From Aurantiacibacter sp. D1-12 (GTDB lineage Bacteria; Pseudomonadota; Alphaproteobacteria; Sphingomonadales; Sphingomonadaceae): a stretch of 64,000 nt of DNA. Position numbers and translations under genes: made by a program. The stretch lies in the NCBI RefSeq assembly GCF_028858515.1, contig NZ_JAPJZJ010000003.1, positions 309,001 through 373,000 on the forward strand. Direction: 5' to 3'. Below are positions 55,250 to 63,277 of the stretch, piece after piece; positions within the stretch are counted from its first letter, which is position 1, and every line of letters begins with the position of its first letter. The notes under the pieces are model-generated. The model worked only from the letters and a program-made list of their open reading frames with translations. It had not been told where the DNA came from and did not search any database.

Positions 55250-56179
55250 ATGTCTGACTATCCTGTCCTGAAACTCGGAACGCGCCAGTCCCCGCTTGCC
55301 ATGGTGCAGGCGGAAGAGGCCCGTCGCCGCCTGTGCCTCGCGCATGGCTGGCCGGCGGAAGCAGTAGAGCTGGTGCCGGTGCTGGCGAGCGGAGACAAAG
55401 TGCTCGACCGCCCGTTGGCAGAGATCGGCGGCAAGGCGCTGTGGACAAAGGAACTGGATGCGTGGCTGGCTGAAGGCAAGATCGATGCATCGGTCCATTC
55501 GCTCAAGGATGTTGAAACTGTCCGGCCGGAGGTGTTCGCACTCGCTGCGATCCTGCCGCGCGCGGACAAGCGCGACCGGTTGATTGGTGCCGCGAGCATC
55601 TCTGACCTGAAACAGGGCGCGATAGTCGGCACCAGCGCACCGCGTCGCGCCGCGCAATTGCTCAACCAACGGCCTGACTGCAAAGTGGTAACGTTCCGCG
55701 GGAATGTTGCGACGCGGCTCGGCAAGCTGGAAGCGGGCGAAGCCGATGCGACTTTCCTTGCTGCTGCCGGACTTGATCGGCTGGGCGAGGATAAAATCGG
55801 GGCCGCGCTCGACGAGAACCACTGGCTCCCCGCACCTTCGCAGGGGGCTATCGCCATTGAATGCCGATTGGATGATGCCCGTGTGCAAGACCTGCTGGCC
55901 TCGCTTGATCACGCGCCAAGCCGCTCGGAAGTGATGGCCGAGAGGGCATTGCTGCTCGCACTGGGCGGAAACTGCCACTCGCCCATCGCGGTCCTGTGCA
56001 CCCACGCGGATGGCAATTTGACCATGCGCGCGGCCATCTTCAGCGCCGACGGGGCAGAGCGGGTCGAAGAGATTGCGACCTTTGCTGCCGGTGACGATGC
56101 TGCTCCAAAGGCGCTCGGCAAGGCACTGCTGGCCAAGGCGACGCCTGTCATTCGGGCCGTATTCGACGAAGCTTCATGA
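55250..56179 (+). CDS. hemC: Hydroxymethylbilane synthase (porphobilinogen deaminase)
   Basis: A 309-residue enzyme joining four porphobilinogens. LGTRQSPLAMVQ, EIGGKALWTKELD, SVHSLKDV, and the cofactor-attaching cysteine C242 (LGGNCHSPI) are all present. It overlaps hemD by four bases. Confidence 0.97.
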   Translation: MSDYPVLKLGTRQSPLAMVQAEEARRRLCLAHGWPAEAVELVPVLASGDKVLDRPLAEIGGKALWTKELDAWLAEGKIDASVHSLKDVETVRPEVFALAAILPRADKRDRLIGAASISDLKQGAIVGTSAPRRAAQLLNQRPDCKVVTFRGNVATRLGKLEAGEADATFLAAAGLDRLGEDKIGAALDENHWLPAPSQGAIAIECRLDDARVQDLLASLDHAPSRSEVMAERALLLALGGNCHSPIAVLCTHADGNLTMRAAIFSADGAERVEEIATFAAGDDAAPKALGKALLAKATPVIRAVFDEAS

Positions 56180-56847
56180 TTTTTGCGATCCGCCCCGAAC
56201 CCGGCCTGCAATCGACATTGCAGAATGCGCGCGAGCTTGGTCTCGCAATCATCGGCCGTCCGCTTTTTGAAGTCGTCCCACTTGCGTGGGACGCGCCAGA
56301 TGCAAGCGATTTCGATGCCCTGCTTATTGGCAGTGCCAATGCTTTCCGGCACGGTGGTGAAGCGCTGGAAGGCCTACAGTCGCTGCCCGTTCATGCCGTG
56401 GGCGAAGCAACGGCTGACGCCGCGCATGAAGCGGGCTTCACCGTTGCGGCCACGGGCAAGGGTGGTTTGCAGGCGATTGTCGATGCGACGAAGGACAATA
56501 TGCGATTTCTCCGTCTGGCTGGCGAAGAGCATGTGGTGCTTGATCTGCCGGAGAAGATCACGGTGGAAACCCGTGTGCTCTATTCGGTGCGGGCTATCCC
56601 ACTGACTGGAAGTGATGAGATCAGCCTGCGTGCGGGTGAACCGCTTGTGCTGCTGCATTCGGCAGCGGCGGCAGAACATTTCGCAGCCGAATGCGACAGG
56701 CGCGGCCTTGATCGTGCAGCAATTTCATTGGCTTGCATCGGGCCGCGTGTTGCAACCGCTGCCGGAGAAGGGTGGAAGCTGTGCAAAAGCGCTCCACAAC
56801 CCGATGATACCGCTCTATTGGCCTTGGCCAGAGACATGTGTCAGTAA
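56176..56847 (+). CDS. hemD: Uroporphyrinogen-III synthase
   Basis: A 223-residue protein with the loosely conserved HemD fold: start IFAIRPEPGLQSTL, LLIGSANAFRHG, HAVGEATADAAHEAG and a C-terminal LACIGPRVATAAGEGW. It closes hydroxymethylbilane to uroporphyrinogen III. Sequence conservation in this family is low; the ATGA overlap with hemC makes the call firm. Confidence 0.93.
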   Translation: MIFAIRPEPGLQSTLQNARELGLAIIGRPLFEVVPLAWDAPDASDFDALLIGSANAFRHGGEALEGLQSLPVHAVGEATADAAHEAGFTVAATGKGGLQAIVDATKDNMRFLRLAGEEHVVLDLPEKITVETRVLYSVRAIPLTGSDEISLRAGEPLVLLHSAAAAEHFAAECDRRGLDRAAISLACIGPRVATAAGEGWKLCKSAPQPDDTALLALARDMCQ

Positions 56848-56902
56848 TGTAAAATGCGCTATAACCACGGCGCAATCTTTCTGAGGGTCGCAGAAGGACA
56901 AT

Positions 56903-57850
56903 ATGGTCGACGATTATTCATACACCCCAAGTGGTGCGCGCAAGGCGAAGCCTGCGTTGCGCCCGGTGTTGCTTGCCTTGGGCGGCGCATTCCTGCTGGG
57001 TGTGGCGGCGATGTGGGGACTTTCCCGCAGCGAGATCTTCTCAGGCATGTTCACCGTGCGCGATGCAAGTGAAGTCGTCACCGATGAAGAACCGGCCCAA
57101 CTTGCCGAAGACGAATTCGATGCGCCCGAGGCTCTACCAACCTCGCCAGAGGAAGCTGCCGAAGATGCGCGAGCTGCTGTTGAGCAGGTCGAGCAGGTGG
57201 TCGAGCAGCAGGGCGGCCTCGACAGCCGTATTGTCGCCATGGAGCAACGTCTAACCCAGCTTGATCTGCAATCGCAGGCTGCAGCAGGCAACGCTGCGCG
57301 GGCCGAAGCCTTGCTGATCGCCTTTGCCAGCCGGCGCGCCATCGAACGTGGCCGCCCGCTCGGCTACCTCGCTGACCAGTTGCGATTGCGTTTTGGAGAG
57401 GACCGCCCCAATGCCGTGCAAACGGTGATCGATGCGGCACAAGACCCTGTCACACTCGATCAGTTGCTAGCGCGGCTGGAGGGCCTTGCGCCCAATCTCG
57501 ACGATGCGCCTGAGGGTGAGGATGTTTTCACCCGCCTTGGCCGCGAGCTGTCGGAGATCTTCGTCGTCCGCCGCGAGGATACGGCTTCGCCGGTGGCAGA
57601 GCGCCGCATGGAGCGCGCCCGCCTTTTCCTCGAAAGCGGTCGGATCGAGGCGGCAATTTCGGAAATCCGCAATATGCCCAACGCAGTGATAGCGGAAGAC
57701 TGGCTGGAAGACGCCGAACGCTTTGCTGCTGCCCAGCGCGCACTGGAAACGCTCGAGACCGCCGCTGTACTCGATCCACGCGAACTGCGCGACGGTGAAG
57801 GCGCGCCCGTCGAGCAGCGCAGCCCTGCGGGCAACACGCGCCAGCAGTAA
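56903..57850 (+). CDS. Mitofilin-like inner-membrane protein downstream of hemD
   Basis: A 315-residue protein with one N-terminal TM helix (about 23-42; LRPVLLALGGAFLLGVAAMWGL), an acidic Ala/Glu-rich stretch, a coiled coil (about 80-135) and a mitofilin-like C-terminal helical domain. Proteins of this kind (HemX/Mic60-like) are commonly coded after hemC-hemD in alphaproteobacteria and may shape the inner membrane. It has no catalytic motifs. Its start is 55 bases after hemD. Confidence 0.8.
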   Translation: MVDDYSYTPSGARKAKPALRPVLLALGGAFLLGVAAMWGLSRSEIFSGMFTVRDASEVVTDEEPAQLAEDEFDAPEALPTSPEEAAEDARAAVEQVEQVVEQQGGLDSRIVAMEQRLTQLDLQSQAAAGNAARAEALLIAFASRRAIERGRPLGYLADQLRLRFGEDRPNAVQTVIDAAQDPVTLDQLLARLEGLAPNLDDAPEGEDVFTRLGRELSEIFVVRREDTASPVAERRMERARLFLESGRIEAAISEIRNMPNAVIAEDWLEDAERFAAAQRALETLETAAVLDPRELRDGEGAPVEQRSPAGNTRQQ

Positions 57851-57856
57851 TTCGGA

Positions 57857-59071
57857 TCAGCCCTTGAGCAGTTCGGGCAATTGCCCGCTCATTCCGCGTG
57901 CTTCATCCATGAACCAGCGCTTCAGCGCGGGCATGCGCTGTACTGCGCCCATGCCAAGGCGGCGCACGGCGCTTGGCGCCTTGCCGGGAATGCCGAACAG
58001 GCGGGTGAGCGTATCGGTTGCGCCCATCACCATGAGCGAATCAAGCGCACGCCACTTCTCATAACGGGCGAGCAGCTGCGCATCGCCGGGATCAAGCCCG
58101 ATCCGCATACCTTCTGCAATGACGTCCACCAGAGTACCCACATCACGCAGCCCGAGATTGAGGCCTTGCCCCGCAATCGGGTGCATACCGTGCGCAGCAT
58201 CGCCAACCAGCGCGAGACGGTGATTGATGATCTTTGCGGTATGCTGGAAGCTGAGCGGGTACGACGAGCGCGTACCCTCTACCGTGATCTCGCCCAGCAC
58301 GCCGTGCATGCGCTTATCGACCTCGTGGTGGAAAGCCCGCTCGCCAAGGGCGAGGACGCCTGCGGCATCCTTTTCATCGACCGTCCATACTAGCGCCGAG
58401 CGGTGGCGACCCTGCTCGTCATCAAGCAAAGGCAACAGGGCAAAGGGGCCATCGGGATAGAAGATTTCCCACGCCACGCCTTCGTGCGGCTTGGAGTGGG
58501 TCAGCCCGACAATGATTGCGCGGTGGCTGTAATCCCACTTGGCCATTGTGAACCCCGCATCTTCGCGCGTCGGTGAGCCGCGCCCTTCGGCACCAACCAG
58601 CAGGCTGGCCTCAAGAACGGTGCCGTCTTCCAGCCTTGCAGAAACCCCATGCTGGCCGCGATCACGTGCAATCACATTCGCCCTGGCATGCCAGGTGACC
58701 AGCGACTCGCTCTTGGCCGCCTCGAACAGGGCGAGGCGAAGCTGGCGATTGGGAAACATTCGCCCGAGCGAACCTTCGTGCGGCTCGGGCACAAAATCGA
58801 TCCGTCCGGGCTTCATCCCGTCTGTCACGGCGATGCTTTCGATCCGGCAGCCGTGCGGCTCCAGCGTTTCGGTCAGGCCGATATTCCGGAACAGGTTCCA
58901 GCTGGCCGTGGATATGGCCGAAGCACGCCCGTCAAAGCCCTCTGCAGTAAGCTCCGCCGGGTCGGCACGGTCCACCACATGGCTGGATATGCCCTTTTTT
59001 GCGGCGGCGAGGGCGAGCGTCATACCAACGAGGCCGCCGCCAAGGATAAGGAGATCGCGCTTGTCTGTCAT
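57857..59071 (-). CDS. UbiH/COQ6 family FAD-dependent hydroxylase
   Basis: A 404-residue flavoprotein monooxygenase of ubiquinone synthesis. FAD motif DLLILGGGLVGMTLALAAAKKG (6-27), DGRASAIS, and GDAAHGMHPIAGQGLNLGLRD near 290-310 are family hallmarks. It could hydroxylate C5, C6 or C1 of the quinone ring; the exact position cannot be told. The start at 59071 follows GGAG; the longer frame to 59098 is unlikely. It is divergent from the DsbD-like gene with only 27 bases between starts. Confidence 0.9.
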   Translation of the reverse strand: MTDKRDLLILGGGLVGMTLALAAAKKGISSHVVDRADPAELTAEGFDGRASAISTASWNLFRNIGLTETLEPHGCRIESIAVTDGMKPGRIDFVPEPHEGSLGRMFPNRQLRLALFEAAKSESLVTWHARANVIARDRGQHGVSARLEDGTVLEASLLVGAEGRGSPTREDAGFTMAKWDYSHRAIIVGLTHSKPHEGVAWEIFYPDGPFALLPLLDDEQGRHRSALVWTVDEKDAAGVLALGERAFHHEVDKRMHGVLGEITVEGTRSSYPLSFQHTAKIINHRLALVGDAAHGMHPIAGQGLNLGLRDVGTLVDVIAEGMRIGLDPGDAQLLARYEKWRALDSLMVMGATDTLTRLFGIPGKAPSAVRRLGMGAVQRMPALKRWFMDEARGMSGQLPELLKG

Positions 59072-59098
59072 GGCCTCCGCTCCTAGGTCTCCCGCCAT

Positions 59099-61189
59099 AT
59101 GCAGGCAAGTCTCTCCTTTGGTCTATCTGTGTGGCGACTGGTGCTGGCGGCGCTTGCGCTGGCCTTTTTGGTGCTGGGCGTTCTGGCCGTGCCTGCGACT
59201 GCGCAGCAAGTGCAGGAGAACCGCATCGAAGCGGACCTTGTCGCGGAAAACGCGCCGGTTCCGGGTGAGACACTGTGGTTCGCGCTGCGTTTCCGCCCGG
59301 AAGAAGGCTGGCACGGATATTGGTCCAATCCCGGCGAAGCGGGACTCGGAATGGAATTGCAATGGCAGAACCTCCCGCCATCGTGGAACGTGGGCGCGCC
59401 GCAATATCCGGTGCCGCATGTCCTCACGCTCTTCGACATCGCCAACCACGCCTACAAGGAAGATTATGCTGTCCTGATCCCGGTGCGGATCGACGAAAGC
59501 GATGCGGTGATGAACTACGCCGCGCCGACGGTGAATGCGCAGTGGCTCGCCTGCTCGGACGAGCTGTGCATTCCCGAGCGTGCAACGCTCACCGTGCGCT
59601 TCCCGCAGCAGGGCGATGTCCTGCGCGCGCAGTTTGACGAGCATCGTGCGGCGATCCCGCCGATGCTCGACCGGCAGGGCAGCTTTACGCTGACAGGCAA
59701 TACGTTGCGCGTGGCGGTTCCGTTGCCGGAAAGTGTGGAGCTGACGCAGCCGCATTTCTTTATCGAGCAACGCAGACTGAGCGCAGACAAACGCCCCGAT
59801 TATGGCGGCGTGCAGCGTTTCTTCCGCAATGGCGACATGGTTATCGTCGAAATGCCGATGAGCGACTTCCTGCTGCCGGAAGGAAGCGATCTGGCGGTGT
59901 TTCCGCCGCTTGATCAGATCACGGGTATCCTCGCCTTCGATGATGCCGGCAACGGTGTCCAGCTCACTGCTGCGCCCGGTGAAGTCCCGTCGGGTGGAAC
60001 GCCGCTGGGTGGTGCAATGGCGGACAGTCCGCTTGCTCTGCTGTTAGGCGGTGCCTTGCTCGGCGGACTGCTGCTCAACCTGATGCCCTGCGTCTTCCCG
60101 ATCCTGAGTCTCAAGGCTCTAACCCTGGCGCGCGCTGGCGGGAGCGAGGCAGAAGCGAAAAGGGAAGGGCTCGCCTATACCGCTGGAGTAATGTTGGCAG
60201 TGCTCGCACTGGGCGCGCTGATGCTCGCCTTGCGTGCAGCGGGTGAGCAGGTGGGCTGGGCGTTCCAGTTGCAGCAACCGCTTGTCGTGGCCGCGCTGTT
60301 GGTTCTCGCCACTCTGATTACCGCCAATCTTGCTGGCTTGTTCGAGATACCTTCGCTCCCCATCCGCTCGCGGGGCGGGGGAAGCGCTTTTGCAACCGGT
60401 CTGCTGGCCGCAGTCGCTGCGACTCCGTGCACCGGGCCATTCATGGCAGCGGCGCTTGGTGCGGCGCTGTTGCTGCCCGTTCCGCAAGCCATGCTACTGT
60501 TCGCGGCGCTCGGCTTCGGCCTTGCTTTGCCGTTCCTGCTACTTGGCTATGCGCCAGCCTTGCGCAGCCGATTGCCCAAACCGGGCCGTTGGATGGAGAC
60601 GTTCCGCAAAGTGATGGCCATACCGATGGGGCTGACTGCGCTCGCGCTCACCTGGCTAGCATGGCGACTGGGCGGAGCGCACTTCGCCTTCAGCGCAGTG
60701 GCGCTCGGCGTGCTGATCGTGGTTACGCTGGTGGCGGTGAGCAGGGGACATCGTGGCATTGTGGTCGTCGGCGCTGTGGCGTGCATCTATTTCGCCGCAT
60801 CACTGCCGTTCCGTGTAGAGGACCGGTCGTTTCTGGCTGCCGAGAGCATGCTCGATCCCGTGACTTACAGCGAGGAAGCACTCGCCGAAGCGCGCGCATC
60901 GGGCCAGCCAGTGTTCCTGTGGTTCACCGCTGACTGGTGCGTGAGTTGCAAGGTCAACGAAGGGGTTGCGATCGAGCGCGAGGCCACCCGTGCAGCCTTT
61001 GAAGAGGCGGGCGTAATCGCGATGCGCGGCGACTGGACCCGCGCCGATCCGGAAATCACGCGTTACATCGAGCAATGGGGCGTGGCGGGTGTGCCGCTTT
61101 ACGTCTGGTTTCCAGCGGGCGGCGAGGGCGAGCAATTGCCGCAGGTGCTGACGCCCGATGCACTGGTGGATCGGGCTGAGGCTGAGTGA
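59099..61189 (+). CDS. DsbD/ScsB-like protein-disulfide reductase
   Basis: A 696-residue membrane electron carrier. Signal or first TM helix (about 12-35), an N-terminal periplasmic domain with a Cys pair ACSDELC (C152, C157), a DsbD TM core with LMPCVFPI (C331) and ATPCTGPF (C444), and a C-terminal thioredoxin domain with FTADWCVSCKVNEGV (C614, C617). It passes electrons from cytoplasmic thioredoxin to envelope partners. The N-terminal domain is the ScsB rather than the classical DsbD type. The ribosome-binding site is weak. Confidence 0.92.
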   Translation: MQASLSFGLSVWRLVLAALALAFLVLGVLAVPATAQQVQENRIEADLVAENAPVPGETLWFALRFRPEEGWHGYWSNPGEAGLGMELQWQNLPPSWNVGAPQYPVPHVLTLFDIANHAYKEDYAVLIPVRIDESDAVMNYAAPTVNAQWLACSDELCIPERATLTVRFPQQGDVLRAQFDEHRAAIPPMLDRQGSFTLTGNTLRVAVPLPESVELTQPHFFIEQRRLSADKRPDYGGVQRFFRNGDMVIVEMPMSDFLLPEGSDLAVFPPLDQITGILAFDDAGNGVQLTAAPGEVPSGGTPLGGAMADSPLALLLGGALLGGLLLNLMPCVFPILSLKALTLARAGGSEAEAKREGLAYTAGVMLAVLALGALMLALRAAGEQVGWAFQLQQPLVVAALLVLATLITANLAGLFEIPSLPIRSRGGGSAFATGLLAAVAATPCTGPFMAAALGAALLLPVPQAMLLFAALGFGLALPFLLLGYAPALRSRLPKPGRWMETFRKVMAIPMGLTALALTWLAWRLGGAHFAFSAVALGVLIVVTLVAVSRGHRGIVVVGAVACIYFAASLPFRVEDRSFLAAESMLDPVTYSEEALAEARASGQPVFLWFTADWCVSCKVNEGVAIEREATRAAFEEAGVIAMRGDWTRADPEITRYIEQWGVAGVPLYVWFPAGGEGEQLPQVLTPDALVDRAEAE

Positions 61190-61196
61190 CTGACCT

Positions 61197-61213
61197 CCGC
61201 TCAGGACGAGCGG
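61197..61213. terminator. Short hairpin between convergent genes
   Basis: CCGCTC, loop AGGAC, GAGCGG, followed by GTTCTATTCTT on the plus strand. It lies eight bases after the reductase stop and could end that transcript. The stem is only six base pairs. Confidence 0.45.
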
Positions 61214-61216
61214 GTT

Positions 61217-61804
61217 CTATTCTTCAGTGGTTTCCTCAACCTCAATCGGATCGGGCTGACGGCCATCAGCTCGGCACCATGTCAGGAACTGTCCCGGAAT
61301 CCGGCTCCCGGCAATTTCCAGCATTCCGCGCCCCGGCAAAGTCGCCGTCAGACCGCGCGCGCCTTCGAAGATATCGAGCTGCGGGTCATCGGCCGGAAGG
61401 CTCGCTTCCCAGCGCCATTCGCCGCCCTCTGCGGTCTGCGCGAGCGTGGCGTCTGCAAGGAAGCGGCTGCGCATGCCGTTACCGACGAACGGGAACAGCG
61501 CGCTCTGCCCCGGAAGCGCCTCTGCATGGCGGATAATGGTGAAGCGTGCCGGTGTTTCCGACAGGTCGCAGGCGAGCGTGAGCCACGGCGCTTCGCCTGG
61601 ATTGCTGAACAGGATGGCCTGACCATCCTCTGCTACCGTCCAACCCGCTGCTGACGTGTCGGGCGAAGGATAGGCGCTCGCTTGTGGAGGGCCAATCTCA
61701 CTTATCGCAATCTGCTGTGCGCTTTCGGGCAGCGGCTCGCTTTGCTGACGTTCGCAGGCTGTCAGCGCGCAGACGGGCAGGAGAAGGAGGGTAGCGAAGC
61801 GCAT
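61217..61804 (-). CDS. Uncharacterised lipoprotein
   Basis: A 195-residue exported protein. The start at 61804 gives a clear lipoprotein signal RFATLLLLPVCALTAC (Cys17). The mature part has no family recognised here; it contains two more cysteines (LACDLS, TWCRAD) and an acidic end. It follows the MarR gene by 68 bases in the same direction and may be co-transcribed with it. The longer frame upstream overlaps marR and is a shadow. Confidence 0.75.
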   Translation of the reverse strand: MRFATLLLLPVCALTACERQQSEPLPESAQQIAISEIGPPQASAYPSPDTSAAGWTVAEDGQAILFSNPGEAPWLTLACDLSETPARFTIIRHAEALPGQSALFPFVGNGMRSRFLADATLAQTAEGGEWRWEASLPADDPQLDIFEGARGLTATLPGRGMLEIAGSRIPGQFLTWCRADGRQPDPIEVEETTEE

Positions 61805-61872
61805 GCACGGCAAATGATACAGGCGAGGGCGGTGATCAAGATTGGCGCGGCGCTTGTGCCCCGCTCGTGCGG

Positions 61873-62328
61873 TCACTCCGCTTCGGGCATTAGCGGATTG
61901 AGTTGCCGCGCGACCTTGGTAAAACTGGCGATGCCCTGTTTGCCCATGGCCTCGTCCGCCCATGCCTGTGCCTCGCCCCATCCGGCCTGTGCTTCGGCCA
62001 GTTTGGTAGTACCTTGAGAGGTGAGCGCCATCCGATGCGAACGCGAGTCCTCCGGATCGGTATCGCGTTTCAGCCACCCGTTCTTCACCAGCCGGTCCAG
62101 ACTGCGACTGAGCGTCGATTGCTCCATCTTGAGATAGGGCAGCATATCGCGTGGCCGCACGGGCTGCATCACTGCCGTCATGCAGAGGAGCGTCAACTGG
62201 TTGGCGGTGAGGCCATAGGGCTTGAGCGCGGCGTCATATTGTGCGGAAACGATACGCGCGATCTGGTGCGTGCGGCCAGCCACACAGCCTTGCAGCATTC
62301 GCAGTGCCAAATCGCGCGTATCGTCCAT
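61873..62328 (-). CDS. MarR family transcriptional regulator
   Basis: A 151-residue winged-helix protein: LTANQLTLLCMTAVMQPVRPRDMLPYLKMEQSTLSRSLDRLVKNGWLKRDTDPEDSRSHRMALTSQGTTKL shows the recognition helix and the wing with the DxR motif. It usually acts as a dimeric repressor released by small aromatics or oxidation. A box matching one before the next gene lies at 62359-62374, just upstream of its start, which suggests autoregulation. Confidence 0.92.
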   Translation of the reverse strand: MDDTRDLALRMLQGCVAGRTHQIARIVSAQYDAALKPYGLTANQLTLLCMTAVMQPVRPRDMLPYLKMEQSTLSRSLDRLVKNGWLKRDTDPEDSRSHRMALTSQGTTKLAEAQAGWGEAQAWADEAMGKQGIASFTKVARQLNPLMPEAE

Positions 62329-62358
62329 GAAACTCCACCTTGGGACCTTGCAGCGGAG

Positions 62359-62374
62359 TTACATGATTATGCAT
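62359..62374. promoter_or_regulatory. Candidate MarR box in front of marR
   Basis: TTACATGATTATGCAT, 31 bases before the marR start. It matches the palindromic box upstream of the neighbouring exported-protein gene at 13 of 16 positions. Its position would block the promoter of marR. Confidence 0.5.
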
Positions 62375-62394
62375 CTATTTCCAACCGTAAGCGG

Positions 62395-63093
62395 TCATTG
62401 GACGGGCGTTCCGTCTGACCAAAGCGGGGACATGATCACCGTTGTCGCGAAGATCGACCCGGCATCGGTGACCATCGGCACGGTCATGTTCGCATCGCGC
62501 GGGCCGAAATCGTCCTGCGTGGCGTAAGGCATGTAGAGCATCAGATGCGGGAAGAACCGCTGCCCGCCCGGCTGCAAGATCTGCTGCGGCGAATACATGT
62601 AGGACATGGCGCCATGCTCAGGCGGCTGGATCGCGCCTGATGCCAGCGCATTGCCGATCATCATGTCGACCTGGTTACTATCTGCCCCGTTCATGAAGCC
62701 GTAGGTGGAGATGCGATGCATGGCGAGGTGCGATCCTGTGGCCTCTGCGTTGAAGCACTGCGGCGCGCGCAACTCTGCATGGAAGTGCCCCGCCTGCCAA
62801 GCACGGCGACCATCCACGTAGGGCGCGGGGCCAGTCCAAGACCGCCCGACAAAGCAGGTCCATCCGTTGGAGCCTTCCTCTGCCGTTTGGTATGTGCCGT
62901 CCGCGCTCAGGGTGAGCACGGAGGCGTCATCCGAAATATGCGCCGGAGCGGCTGAGCGCGCCATCGCCACCTCGGCGTCGGCTTCCATGAGATAGCCCGA
63001 GGTGTCGGTGATGCTGAACGCCTCCTGCGCGGCGGCGGGCGATGCGGCTGCGGCGAGCGCTATTGCGGCGGTGGTGAGTGACAATCTGGACAT
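62395..63093 (-). CDS. Exported protein of unknown function, probable MarR target
   Basis: A 232-residue protein with a signal peptide ending near SPAAA-QE (residue 22). No family was recognised. The sequence has DGTYQTAEEGSNGWTCFVGRSW, CFNAEATGSHLAMHR and long Met/Pro-rich stretches (EHGAMSYMYSPQQILQPGGQRFFPHLMLYMPY). A palindromic box lies 22 bases before its start. Its tight pairing with marR suggests a periplasmic protein induced by the MarR ligand. Its function is not deducible. Confidence 0.75.
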   Translation of the reverse strand: MSRLSLTTAAIALAAAASPAAAQEAFSITDTSGYLMEADAEVAMARSAAPAHISDDASVLTLSADGTYQTAEEGSNGWTCFVGRSWTGPAPYVDGRRAWQAGHFHAELRAPQCFNAEATGSHLAMHRISTYGFMNGADSNQVDMMIGNALASGAIQPPEHGAMSYMYSPQQILQPGGQRFFPHLMLYMPYATQDDFGPRDANMTVPMVTDAGSIFATTVIMSPLWSDGTPVQ

Positions 63094-63114
63094 ACAATAC
63101 CTCCCTTGTTGATA

Positions 63115-63130
63115 TTACATGTATATACAT
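63115..63130. promoter_or_regulatory. Candidate MarR box in front of the exported-protein gene
   Basis: TTACATGTATATACAT contains the perfect 12-base palindrome ATGTATATACAT. It lies 22-37 bases before the start at 63093, where promoter elements are expected. It shares 13 of 16 positions with the site before marR. Confidence 0.55.
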
Positions 63131-63277
63131 TGCAATAGTTGAGAGGCGAGTATGCTTGGTCGGTTGGAGTCGGCTGTTGGTGGAATTTTGGGGAAAGTTA
63201 AGGTGTAGTCACTTTGGTATAAGTGTGGCCAGGCTGATTGCCATGCCAAAATTGAGACGACCGTGTTGTGTGCTCAC

